DNA of 64,000 bases. It comes from an uncultured Anaerolineae bacterium (GTDB lineage Bacteria; Chloroflexota; Anaerolineae; Aggregatilineales; Phototrophicaceae). The notes beneath the pieces were generated by a model. That model had not been told where the DNA came from. It saw only the letters and a list, made by a program, of their open reading frames with translations, and made no database searches. The translations under genes and the position numbers were made by a program. Positions 1 to 8,716 of the stretch are shown here, one piece after another. The DNA is taken from the NCBI GenBank assembly GCA_938022205.1, contig CALIEB010000001.1:1-64000 (forward strand). The letters are read 5' to 3'. Positions within the stretch are counted from its first letter, which is position 1; the number at the start of each line of letters is the position of its first letter.

Positions 1-1
1 C

Positions 2-229
2 CGCGAAATCGACAGCCTCCGCGAGTACCTCATGGTGCATCAGGACGCGGCGCGCGTTGAACACTACGAGCGCACGGCAGAGGGCTGGCTGCTGCGCGAC
101 GTGGTCGGCTTAAGCGGCATCGTGACGCTGCGCAGCATCGCCTGTACCTTGCCGCTAGCGGACGTTTACGAAAAGGTCGACTTCTCACAGCCCGACGACG
201 CACACGCCGCTGGTACGAGCGAAGTCTAA
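2..229 (+). CDS. Uma2-family (DUF820) putative endonuclease, C-terminal part
   Basis: Open from the left edge of the window; the frame reads R-E-I-D-S-L-R-E-Y-L before the first internal Met at 32. The stretch SLREYLMVHQD, then VEHYER, then IACTLPLADVYEKV near the end matches the C-terminal part of the Uma2/DUF820 family, a PD-(D/E)XK nuclease-fold family common in Chloroflexota and Cyanobacteria with unclear biological role. The catalytic part would lie upstream and cannot be judged. It ends about 70 bases before glyA-gcvT, which has its own candidate promoter in the gap. Confidence 0.75.
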   Translation, partial: REIDSLREYLMVHQDAARVEHYERTAEGWLLRDVVGLSGIVTLRSIACTLPLADVYEKVDFSQPDDAHAAGTSEV

Positions 230-246
230 CATAAGCGCGCGGCGCG

Positions 247-255
247 TGTTACAAT
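247..255 (+). promoter_or_regulatory. Candidate extended -10 promoter for glyA-gcvT
   Basis: The sequence TG-T-TACAAT is an extended -10 element (TGnTANAAT). No good -35 is visible 17 bases upstream. It lies about 40 bases before the glyA-gcvT start and directly after the Uma2 gene. Confidence 0.4.
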
Positions 256-297
256 GGCGCGCTAAGCTGTCGAAAACACCAACACTAGGAGCTGCTC

Positions 298-3200
298 ATG
301 CCCAATGATTTTTTAGTACGCGGCAGACTTGCCGACGTTGACCCTGCTGTGGCGGAATTGGTGCGCCACGAGACCGCTCGTCAGCAGCGTTATCTCATCA
401 TGATTCCCTCTGAAAGCACCATTCCCGAAGCAGTGCGCGAGGCAGTTGGCTCGTCGTTCATGAACATCTACGCCGAAGGCTATCCGCTGGAAAACACACG
501 CACAATGCGCGAAGAAGAGATTCTCGATTACACGCAGCGGCTGCCGGAATATCGCCGGCACGCGGACTTGCGCTACTACAAAGGTACAGAATACGCCAAC
601 GCCATCGAGGCTTTGGCACGCCGCCGCTGCGCTGAGTTGTTCGCCACGCCTGACGCGCCGGCTGACAAGCTGTTCGTCAACGTGCAGCCGCTTTCCGGCG
701 CGCCCGCCAACAGCGCGGTTTACACGGCACTCATCCAGCCTAATGACACCATTCTCAGCATGAACCTCTTGCTAGGCGGACATCTCTCGCACGGTGCGCC
801 AGTGGCGCGTTCGGGCAAAACCTACCACATCGTGTCTTATGGGCTGAACCCTGAAACCGAAGCGATTGACTACGAGGTCATGCGCGAGCTAGCGCACTTG
901 CACAAGCCCAAAATCCTCATCGGCGGCTACAGCAGCTACCCCTTGCTGCCTAATTGGGCGGCGTATCGCCAAATTGCCGACGAGGTGGGCGCGATTTTCT
1001 TGGCAGACATTGCGCACTTCGCCGGCATGGTCGCGGCGGGCGTGTACCCCAACCCTGTGGGCATCGCTGACGTAGTCACGTTTACGACACACAAGACGCT
1101 CAACGGCGCACGCGGCGCGGTCATCATCACCCATCGCCCTGACCTTGCCGTCAAGCTCGACAGAGGCGTATTCCCTGGCGAACAAGGTGGTCCTCACATG
1201 AACCAGATTGCAGGCTTAGCGGTCGCGCTGAAAATCGCCAAAACTGACAAGTTCAAACGGCTTCAGCAGCAAACGGTAGACAACGCGCGCCGTCTCGCTC
1301 GCCATCTACAGGCACGCGGCTTGCGTATCCCCTACGGCGGCACAGACTCACACATGTTCGCGGTGGATTGCAAGACAATCGTCGGCGCGGATGGTACAAC
1401 ACTCAGCGGCGACATGGCAGCGCGCATCCTCGACTTGGCGGGTATCGTCTGCAATCGCCAAACCATTCCGGGCGACAGCGGCGCGCTGAACCCCACAGGC
1501 ATTCGGCTCGGCACGCCTTGGATCACCCAGCGCGGCTTTGGCGACGCGGAGATTGACCAATTGGGCGACATCATCGCCGACGTGTTGCAAGCCTGCCGAC
1601 CCTACACAACCATCACGCAAGGCAAGAAAGAAGCGCGCGCTAAAGTCGACTTTGACGTGCTGCAAAATGCTCGCGTGCGCGTGCGCCAGCTATCCGAAGC
1701 GGTCGGCATTGACACCTACGTGATTGCCGACGGCTATCCACACTTTCATTACATCGATGACCACTACGACGAAGGTTGGCACACGCTAGACATTCGCGGC
1801 GAGAAAGCGCAGGCGTTTTTACACCAAGCGTTGACCAGCGACGTGTACGCGCTGACACACGCGAACGAGCAGCAGGTCACCAACGTTCTCGAAGTGGATG
1901 GGAGCGTCATGTCCGAAGGCGTGCTAGAGATGCTCACGCCAAAGCACTATCGCTTGCATGTCGCGCAGAACACGGCGCGCGTGGCGGCGTGGTTGCGCGC
2001 CCTCAGCGACGGCTTCGTGGTGGCGGACGCGCAAGACGTGACCGTTACGCTCGAGGGCTACGTTGACGTGCGCTATGAGGGCACGACCGAAAGCACGCTG
2101 CTGGCTATTCAAGTAGAACCCAACGTTGGCTACGCAGAAAAGAGCTTCTTTGTCGGCATGAGCGGCGCGCACTACGCCCATGCCAAAACGGATGCTCTGC
2201 CTGTCTTCACTTGGCAAGAGCCGCCAGCCGAAGGCTTAAAGACCACGCCCTTGCACGCGCTGCATCAAGGGCTTGGCGCAAAACTCGCGCCCTTCGCAGG
2301 CTATGAGATGCCGCTGTGGTACGACAGCGTGATGAACGAGCATCTCGCTGTGCGCCAACGCTGCGGCGTGTTCGACGTGAGCCACATGGGCGTTTGGGAC
2401 GTGCGTGGCGTGGGCGCAGCGGCTTTCCTCAACACCATCACCACCAACGACGTGCAAAAGCTCAAGGTCGGCTCGTCACATTACACCTTCCTGCTGGATG
2501 TTGACGGCAAGCCGTTCGACGACTTGCTCATCTACCGCCTTGCGCAAGACCACTTCTTTATCGTGGTAAACGCCTCCAACAACGACAAAAACTGGGCGTG
2601 GGTCAACGCCGTGCTGGCGGGTACGGTGCGCATTGACCACACGCTGGCTTGGCGCACGGCAGAAGGACGTGCCAACGTGGCACTGCGCGACTTGCGCGAC
2701 CCGCAGTGGGGCGCGGACTGTCGCGTTGACCTTGCGCTGCAAGGCGCGGACAGCAAGGCACTGCTGATGAGCTTCGCCATGTCGGACGACGATCGCCAAA
2801 AGCTCGACAAGCTGGCGTGGGCAGGCATCATGCACGCCAAGCTGGGCGAGTACGACGTGCTTATCTCGCGCACGGGCTACACCGGCGAGCGCGTCGCCTA
2901 TGAGCTGTTCCCCCACCCCGACCAAGCCGCCGCCTTGTTCGCCACACTGGTCGAGCGAGGCGCGGTGCCATGCGGGCTGGCAGCGCGCGACAGCTTGCGC
3001 ATCGAAGCGGGCTTGCCGCTGTATGGACATGAACTAGCGGGCGATTTAGGCTTGAACCCCGCCGACGCAGGCATGAGCAACTACGTCAAAGTGAGCAAGC
3101 CCTTCTTTGTCGGACGCGCCGCCTTCTTGGCACATGAGCGCAGCCGCAATGGCGAAATTATTCGCTTCCGCTTTAACAACAAGGCGGGACGCATGGCGCA

Positions 3201-3417
3201 TCCCAACGACCCTGTGTTTAACAGCGACGGCGAACAGGTCGGCACGGTAACCAGCTGCAGCCGCGACAGCGAAGGCTACCGCTTGGGGCAAGCCTACGTG
3301 CGCACAGGCTACCGCCGTGCAGGGCTGGAGTTGCTCGTGGCGGCGGGTGCGTCGGAAGGCAAGGAAGCCAAGCAAGAAACTATCACGGTGCTAAAGCGGT
3401 TTCCTGATAAGAAATAG
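298..3417 (+). CDS. glyA-gcvT: Serine hydroxymethyltransferase / glycine cleavage T-protein fusion
   Basis: A 1039-residue fusion that would couple two folate-dependent one-carbon enzymes: SHMT (serine + THF to glycine + methylene-THF) and the aminomethyltransferase of the glycine cleavage system. Residues about 20-480 are SHMT, with the PLP lysine at K266 in TTHKTLNGARGA followed by FPGEQGGPHMNQIAG. Residues about 652-1039 are GcvT, beginning LHALHQGLGAKLAPFAGYEMP. The linker at about 495-575 resembles the start of the GcvT fold a second time (D498-I-R-G versus D701-V-R-G), so it may be a decayed duplicate. The ATG at 298 has AGGAG eight bases upstream. No gcvH or gcvP is present in the window. 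SHMT-GcvT fusions occur in some Chloroflexota. Confidence 0.93.
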   Translation: MPNDFLVRGRLADVDPAVAELVRHETARQQRYLIMIPSESTIPEAVREAVGSSFMNIYAEGYPLENTRTMREEEILDYTQRLPEYRRHADLRYYKGTEYANAIEALARRRCAELFATPDAPADKLFVNVQPLSGAPANSAVYTALIQPNDTILSMNLLLGGHLSHGAPVARSGKTYHIVSYGLNPETEAIDYEVMRELAHLHKPKILIGGYSSYPLLPNWAAYRQIADEVGAIFLADIAHFAGMVAAGVYPNPVGIADVVTFTTHKTLNGARGAVIITHRPDLAVKLDRGVFPGEQGGPHMNQIAGLAVALKIAKTDKFKRLQQQTVDNARRLARHLQARGLRIPYGGTDSHMFAVDCKTIVGADGTTLSGDMAARILDLAGIVCNRQTIPGDSGALNPTGIRLGTPWITQRGFGDAEIDQLGDIIADVLQACRPYTTITQGKKEARAKVDFDVLQNARVRVRQLSEAVGIDTYVIADGYPHFHYIDDHYDEGWHTLDIRGEKAQAFLHQALTSDVYALTHANEQQVTNVLEVDGSVMSEGVLEMLTPKHYRLHVAQNTARVAAWLRALSDGFVVADAQDVTVTLEGYVDVRYEGTTESTLLAIQVEPNVGYAEKSFFVGMSGAHYAHAKTDALPVFTWQEPPAEGLKTTPLHALHQGLGAKLAPFAGYEMPLWYDSVMNEHLAVRQRCGVFDVSHMGVWDVRGVGAAAFLNTITTNDVQKLKVGSSHYTFLLDVDGKPFDDLLIYRLAQDHFFIVVNASNNDKNWAWVNAVLAGTVRIDHTLAWRTAEGRANVALRDLRDPQWGADCRVDLALQGADSKALLMSFAMSDDDRQKLDKLAWAGIMHAKLGEYDVLISRTGYTGERVAYELFPHPDQAAALFATLVERGAVPCGLAARDSLRIEAGLPLYGHELAGDLGLNPADAGMSNYVKVSKPFFVGRAAFLAHERSRNGEIIRFRFNNKAGRMAHPNDPVFNSDGEQVGTVTSCSRDSEGYRLGQAYVRTGYRRAGLELLVAAGASEGKEAKQETITVLKRFPDKK

Positions 3418-3426
3418 GCGCAAAAA

Positions 3427-3456
3427 AACGGCGTGTCTGCTGTCGGACACGCCGTT
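3427..3456. terminator. Bidirectional hairpin between convergent glyA-gcvT and ftsH
   Basis: A perfect 11-bp stem (AACGGCGTGTC with GACACGCCGTT) and an 8-base loop. An A7 run on the left becomes a T-run for the minus strand. It sits in the 52-base gap between the two convergent stop codons, so it could terminate both transcripts. Confidence 0.8.
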
Positions 3457-3469
3457 CTCTTTGATAATC

Positions 3470-5548
3470 TTAGCCCTCAAGCGGATGCTTAGGTGCTGCG
3501 GGTGGCAGTGGTGGCATGCTTGGCGCGCTTTGGGCAGGCGGCGCAGCCTCTGCCACCGGCGCGCTGTGGTCTGCCCCATCATGAGCGTCTGTGCCATTGC
3601 CCGCGTTGTGGATAATGGCATCTGCCACACGGTCTGGCATATTATCGCCCATGAGTTCGTAGAAGCGTGCGCCTTCTACCACCTCATTTTCGATAAGCTC
3701 ACGCGCCACCAGCTCCAGCTTGTCGCGATGCTTGAGCATGAGCGTGCGCGTGCGCTGATAGGCAGCCTCAACAATGCGACGCACTTCGGCATCAATGCGC
3801 GCCGCCGTCTCTTCGCTGTAGCTGCGTCCCTGCGAGATGGTATAGCCCAAGAAGGGCTGCGTTTCGTTATCACCAAAGTTCAGCGGCCCGATATTATCGC
3901 TCATACCAAACTGCGACACCATGCGGCGGGCGATGTTGGTCACACGCTTCAGGTCATCCGACGCGCCGGTGGTGATTTCCCCAAAGACAATCTCTTCGGC
4001 AACGCGCCCGCCCAGTGCCGTGACAATCATGGCTTCGAGGTAGCTGCGCGGGTAGTTGCGGCGGTCGTCCTGCAGGGCGTAGGCGGTCACACCCAACGCT
4101 TGCCCACGCGGCGTGATGGTAATCTTCAAAATGGGGTCAGTGCCTTCGGTGAAGTGCGAGGCAATGGCATGACCCGCTTCGTGGTAGGCGACCACCTCGC
4201 GCTCTCTTTGGTTGGCAAGCGGGGGGCGTTCCGTGCCAAGAATGATGCGCTCAAACGCCGTCGAAAAATCTGACATGATGATTTTCTTGCGGTTGTTGCG
4301 TGCCGCGGTCAACGCCGCCTCGTTGCACAAGTTAGCGAGGTCTGCGCCGCTAAAGCCCACCGTCGCGCCGCTGAGACGCTCGAGGTCTACGTCATTGGCG
4401 AGCGGCTTGCCGCGCGTGTGAATTTTGAGGATGCTCAGGCGACCCGCGCGGTCGGGCAAGTCAACCGTGACCTGACGGTCAAAGCGACCCGGACGCAGCA
4501 GCGCAGGGTCTAGCACGTCAGGGCGATTGGTGGCTGCCATGACAATCACCGTCGCGCTCTGGTCGAAGCCGTCCAGCTCCGCCAGCATCTGGTTGAGCGT
4601 TTGCTCGCGCTCGTCGTTGCCGCCGCCCAAGCCCGCGCCGCGCTGGCGACCAACCGCGTCAATTTCATCGATGAAGACGATGCTCGGTGAGTTGTCTTTG
4701 GCGCGAGCGAACAAGTCGCGCACGCGCGACGCGCCCACACCGACGAACATCTCCACGAATTCCGACGCGGCAATGCTAAAGAACGAGCAGTTGGCTTCGC
4801 CCGCCACCGCACGCGCCATCAGCGTCTTGCCGGTGCCGGGCGGACCCACCAGCAGCACGCCGCGCGGCACACGCGCCCCTAGCTGGATATACTTGTCAGG
4901 ATTGCTCAAAAAGTCGACGACTTCGACTAGCTCGCGCTTGGCAGCATCCTGCCCCGCCACGTCGTCGAACGTCACTTTGGGCTGTTCACTGTTGTACTCA
5001 CGCGCCTGCGAACGCCCGAAGCCAAACACGCCGTTCATCTGCCCTTGCGCGCGCCGCGACATCCAAATAAAGAAGCCAATCAGCAGCAGAAAAGGCAGGA
5101 ACTGGATGAGGATGGTGAAAATGAGCGGCAGGCTCTGCGGCGGCTCACCTTGCACAAGTGCGTTCGGGTTTTCCGTTTTGAGCAATTCTTGTAAGATTTC
5201 CGCGCCGCCCGGCGGCAAGTTCACCGAAAACCGCTGCACGACCACTGTACGTGCCTCGTTCACGCTCACGTCAATCGGCGTTCTAAAGCGTCCACGTGCT
5301 AGGTTGCCGCTGTTGTCAAAGCTAATTTCAGCGACATTGTTGATTTGGTTGCGCACGAGCGAGAAAGGCACTTCGATAAAGCCGCTCGTGCTGCTGCCAC
5401 CGCTGAGGCTGCCCGCCGATATAAGAATCCAAAGGAGGAAAAACGCGAGCAAGCCGGGCCAAATCCAACGCCGCCAATCTTGCGGCATCTTAGGTGGCGG
5501 TGAACCGCCCCCGCTTGGCTTGTTGTTTTTAGAAGAGTTTGGTTGCAT
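3470..5548 (-). CDS. ftsH: ATP-dependent zinc metalloprotease FtsH
   Basis: Membrane-anchored AAA+ protease that degrades misfolded membrane proteins and short-lived regulators. Its 692 residues carry an N-terminal transmembrane segment (about 28-45), an extracytoplasmic domain, a second transmembrane segment (about 140-163), the AAA+ module with Walker A GPPGTGKT (K241) and Walker B IVFIDEID, then the M41 peptidase with the zinc motif H456-E-A-G-H460. The C-terminus is Pro/Ala-rich. The ATG at 5548 is preceded by AAGGACC. It stands alone in its transcription unit and converges with glyA-gcvT. Confidence 0.97.
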   Translation of the reverse strand: MQPNSSKNNKPSGGGSPPPKMPQDWRRWIWPGLLAFFLLWILISAGSLSGGSSTSGFIEVPFSLVRNQINNVAEISFDNSGNLARGRFRTPIDVSVNEARTVVVQRFSVNLPPGGAEILQELLKTENPNALVQGEPPQSLPLIFTILIQFLPFLLLIGFFIWMSRRAQGQMNGVFGFGRSQAREYNSEQPKVTFDDVAGQDAAKRELVEVVDFLSNPDKYIQLGARVPRGVLLVGPPGTGKTLMARAVAGEANCSFFSIAASEFVEMFVGVGASRVRDLFARAKDNSPSIVFIDEIDAVGRQRGAGLGGGNDEREQTLNQMLAELDGFDQSATVIVMAATNRPDVLDPALLRPGRFDRQVTVDLPDRAGRLSILKIHTRGKPLANDVDLERLSGATVGFSGADLANLCNEAALTAARNNRKKIIMSDFSTAFERIILGTERPPLANQREREVVAYHEAGHAIASHFTEGTDPILKITITPRGQALGVTAYALQDDRRNYPRSYLEAMIVTALGGRVAEEIVFGEITTGASDDLKRVTNIARRMVSQFGMSDNIGPLNFGDNETQPFLGYTISQGRSYSEETAARIDAEVRRIVEAAYQRTRTLMLKHRDKLELVARELIENEVVEGARFYELMGDNMPDRVADAIIHNAGNGTDAHDGADHSAPVAEAAPPAQSAPSMPPLPPAAPKHPLEG

Positions 5549-5587
5549 GGAAAGGTCCTTACATGATGTTCAAGCAAGTTGTTAGTC

Positions 5588-5593
5588 ATTATA
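5588..5593 (-). promoter_or_regulatory. Candidate -10 element for ftsH
   Basis: A perfect TATAAT on the minus strand about 40 bases before the ftsH start. No convincing -35 lies at 16-18 bases, so this is only a partial promoter match. Confidence 0.35.
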
Positions 5594-5670
5594 ACGCAGT
5601 GTGCATAAGAAAACCGCAAGCACTTTGCGACTTGTTTACCCAACGTTAACACACCAGCGCACGGTTTCGT

Positions 5671-5699
5671 TTGGCGTTTGCCTTATAGTGAAGTATAAT
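5671..5699 (+). promoter_or_regulatory. Sigma70-type promoter of the 5719 gene
   Basis: TTGGCG, a 17-base spacer, then a perfect TATAAT (5694-5699). The -10 overlaps the ATG at 5698, so that ATG would not be in the mRNA and translation must begin further downstream. Confidence 0.6.
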
Positions 5700-5718
5700 G
5701 GGCTTTAATAAAAGCCAC

Positions 5719-6558
5719 ATGAGTAATCCCATGAGTGAAGATAAAACCCCACAAATTCAGGGAGGTAACAAGTCCCCTTCCGAAGTGGTGCGCAAAGTCA
5801 TCGACAAGCTGCAGACGGATGAGCTTGAAGCCCAAACGTCTACACCACCAGCAAACCCAGCTCCCACGTCTGTTGAACCTTCGCACAGTAGCCCTAATGT
5901 GACCGCCCAAACTTCACCTAGTAATCAGCCGGCTGTGACGAGCGCAGAGCCGACCATGCCAAACCGTGAACGCTTGACCGTGTTGGATACCGCAGCCACA
6001 CAGTTACCCGCCCCACAACCTAGCGCGCCTTGGGTGCTAGAGCAGTTCTTCAGCGGCGAAGTTGACCTTGACCAAGAGCTGGGCAAGCGGCTGCCCCACA
6101 TGCCCATGCTCACCACCATTCAGTTTCGCCCGCTCGGCACGTTGCCAACGCGGCGCGTTGCCACGCTCAACACGCAAGATAACTCTGCTTCTATGATTGT
6201 TGATGTTGACCTTGTGAGCAAGGCGGTGTGTTTTTCGTTCACGTTCGGCAGCATGCTCACGTTGCGCTTCCTGCTTGACGCGCTGAGCGATGCCGACCGC
6301 ACGCGCTGGCTAGAGCTAATGCGCCGCGAGGAGGGCGGGCTGGCGTTCCTTTGGAATAGCAGCCGCTGGGCGCGCGACTATGCCATTTGTATCTCGCGCA
6401 AAAATCACACCAACTTTTACGCTTTTTCGCCCAACCAATTCGAGGCAGGTGCGCGCATCATGCCGCATATCATGAAGCAGCTTTTGGACTGGTTGGAAGA
6501 AGCATGGCGCAGCGCAGCCGACACGACCACCGAAGAACCGCCACTTTTGACTTGGTGA
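5719..6558 (+). CDS. Conserved-looking protein of unknown function
   Basis: The frame is open from an ATG at 5698, but that codon overlaps the -10 of the promoter, so 5719 (MSNPMSED) or 5731 is the likelier start; neither has a strong ribosome binding site. The first about 100 residues are low-complexity and Thr/Pro/Ser-rich, probably disordered. The rest is a folded domain of about 175 residues with Trp-rich helices (WVLEQFF, RWLELMRREE, LLDWLEEAW). I recognise no family, signal peptide or membrane segment. It lies six bases before the thioredoxin-domain gene, so the two are probably co-transcribed. Confidence 0.7.
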   Translation: MSNPMSEDKTPQIQGGNKSPSEVVRKVIDKLQTDELEAQTSTPPANPAPTSVEPSHSSPNVTAQTSPSNQPAVTSAEPTMPNRERLTVLDTAATQLPAPQPSAPWVLEQFFSGEVDLDQELGKRLPHMPMLTTIQFRPLGTLPTRRVATLNTQDNSASMIVDVDLVSKAVCFSFTFGSMLTLRFLLDALSDADRTRWLELMRREEGGLAFLWNSSRWARDYAICISRKNHTNFYAFSPNQFEAGARIMPHIMKQLLDWLEEAWRSAADTTTEEPPLLTW

Positions 6559-6564
6559 GGACAG

Positions 6565-8631
6565 ATGAACCGTTTGCAATACGAAACCAGCCCCTATTTG
6601 TTGCAGCACAAAGACAACCCTGTCGATTGGTACGCTTGGGGGCAAGAGGCGTTTGACCGCGCTAAGGCGGAAGACAAGCCCATTTTGTTGAGCGTGGGCT
6701 ATAGCGCATGCCACTGGTGTCACGTCATGGCACACGAGAGCTTCGAGCATGAACCCACTGCTGAGATGATGAACGCGCTCTACATCAACATTAAGGTTGA
6801 CCGCGAGGAACGCCCCGATGTGGACGACATCTACATGCAGGCGGTGCAAGCCATGCGGCGCGGCGCAGGGGGCTGGCCCATGACCGTGTTTCTGCTGCCC
6901 AACGGTAAGCCTTTCTACGGTGGTACGTATTACCCGTTGGAGCCACGCTACGGCATGCCCTCGTTTCGGCAGGTATTGGCGGCAGTGCATGACGCTTTCG
7001 TCAACCGCCGCGCCGAGCTTGAAGAGCAGGCAAACAAGCTGACCGATGCTTTAGACCGCTCTGTATTGGCGTTAGACGTGCCAGAAGACGCGCTGAATGT
7101 CGGGGTGCTAACAAAGGCGGCGGAGGTCATGCTGGGCGAAGTCGACAACGAGTACGGCGGCTTTGGCAGCGCGCCCAAGTTCCCCAACCCCATGAATTGG
7201 GAGTATTTGCTGCGCTTTGCCCATCACACAGGCGACCACCACACTCGCGCCGCGCTTAGGCGCACGCTCTACGCGATGGCGCGCGGCGGCATCTACGACC
7301 AAATCGGCGGCGGCTTTCATCGCTACAGCGTGGACACCATTTGGCTAGTGCCGCACTTTGAGAAGATGCTCTACGACAACGCCCAGTTGAGCCGCCTTTA
7401 CCTGCACGCCTATCAAGCGGAGCGCGACCCCTTCTACAAGCGCATCGCCGAAGACATTTACGACTATGTGCTGCGCGAGATGACCGCGCCCGAAGGTGGC
7501 TTCTACAGCGCGACCGACGCGGACAGCGAGGGCGAAGAGGGCAAGTTTTTCGTTTGGACAATCGAAGAGTTGCGAGACGCGCTTGCGCCACTGGCGGACG
7601 CGCCCTTCGACGCGCTGGCGGTGGCGATGGAATACTATGGCGTGACGCGCGCCGGCAACTTTGAGGGACGCAACATCTTGCACGTGCCCAACGACGGCGA
7701 CGTGGTTGCCCAGCGGCTCAACATGAGCGAGGATGCCCTTTACGACGCGCTGGCACAGATCAAAGACCGCCTCTACGCCTACCGCACGCAGCGCGTCGCT
7801 CCTGCCTTAGACGACAAGCTGCTGACGGCGTGGAACGGCATGATGCTGGCGAGCCTCGCCGAAGCGGGGCGTGTGCTGGGACGCGCGGACTATTTGACGC
7901 AGGCGGAACGCTGTGGCGAGTTCTTTCTCAACACGATGATGCAGCCCGACGGGCGGCTGTTTCGCACCTATAACTACGGCACTGCCAAGCTCAACGCCTA
8001 TCTTGAGGATTACGCCAACCTCATCGACGGCTTTTTAGAACTCTATCAGGCGACGTTTCTGACACGCTGGTATGAGGCGGCTGTCAAGCTGGCGGAGTTC
8101 GTGCTAGCACACTTTGTTGCCGAAGACGGCGCAGGCTTCTTCGACACTAGCGACGACCACGAGGCGTTAATTGTGCGACCACGCTCGCTTTACGATAACG
8201 CTACGCCTAGCGGCAACGCCATGATGGCGAAACAGCTCGTGCGCTTGTTCGCGCTGACGGGTGAGCCGCGCTACGAAGCGCACGCCCGCGCCGCGCTGCG
8301 CCCGCTGGTGCCTGCTTTCCAACAGTACCCGCAGGCATTTGGCGAAGGCTTGAATGCCGCCGACATGCTCGTGCGCGGCATGGCGGAGGTTGCGCTGGTC
8401 GGCAGCCCAAGCCAGCCTGCCATGCAAGCACTGCTCGACGTGTGCAAGGCGTATTTGCCCAACATGGTGTTGGCATTGGCGCGCGACCCCGACGTACCGC
8501 AAATCGTGCCGCTGCTGCGCGACCGTCCGCTCAAAGACGGGCAACCTACCGCCTATGTCTGCCGCCAGTTCGTTTGTTTGAATCCTGTCACGTCGCCTGA
8601 TGACTTAAAGACGCTATTGCACGACCGTTGA
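6565..8631 (+). CDS. Thioredoxin-domain protein, YyaL/DUF255 (SSP411) family
   Basis: A 688-residue cytosolic protein with no signal peptide. The N-terminal thioredoxin-like domain starts [20 protein letters not shown] and carries the CxxC pair C49-H-W-C52 in [14 protein letters not shown], the family signature. The remainder is an (alpha/alpha)6-barrel domain related to N-acylglucosamine 2-epimerase, with [13 protein letters not shown] and [12 protein letters not shown]. The physiological substrate of the family is not established. GAGG lies just before the ATG and the upstream unknown gene ends six bases earlier. Confidence 0.92.
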   Translation: MNRLQYETSPYLLQHKDNPVDWYAWGQEAFDRAKAEDKPILLSVGYSACHWCHVMAHESFEHEPTAEMMNALYINIKVDREERPDVDDIYMQAVQAMRRGAGGWPMTVFLLPNGKPFYGGTYYPLEPRYGMPSFRQVLAAVHDAFVNRRAELEEQANKLTDALDRSVLALDVPEDALNVGVLTKAAEVMLGEVDNEYGGFGSAPKFPNPMNWEYLLRFAHHTGDHHTRAALRRTLYAMARGGIYDQIGGGFHRYSVDTIWLVPHFEKMLYDNAQLSRLYLHAYQAERDPFYKRIAEDIYDYVLREMTAPEGGFYSATDADSEGEEGKFFVWTIEELRDALAPLADAPFDALAVAMEYYGVTRAGNFEGRNILHVPNDGDVVAQRLNMSEDALYDALAQIKDRLYAYRTQRVAPALDDKLLTAWNGMMLASLAEAGRVLGRADYLTQAERCGEFFLNTMMQPDGRLFRTYNYGTAKLNAYLEDYANLIDGFLELYQATFLTRWYEAAVKLAEFVLAHFVAEDGAGFFDTSDDHEALIVRPRSLYDNATPSGNAMMAKQLVRLFALTGEPRYEAHARAALRPLVPAFQQYPQAFGEGLNAADMLVRGMAEVALVGSPSQPAMQALLDVCKAYLPNMVLALARDPDVPQIVPLLRDRPLKDGQPTAYVCRQFVCLNPVTSPDDLKTLLHDR

Positions 8632-8716
8632 AATAAAGCTAGCCTTGTCTTGCCATCATTGCGCTCTGGGCGCGTTGGCTATTTTCATCTTTATAAAGTT
8701 TAGGAGAAACCAGCAC

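Noticed and set aside
230-297. Glycine riboswitch before glyA-gcvT
   Set aside because: The 68-base gap is too short for a glycine aptamer and lacks the conserved core.
4527-5585. A 352-residue plus-strand frame opposite ftsH
   Set aside because: Entirely antisense to ftsH, with no recognisable domain and no ribosome binding site.
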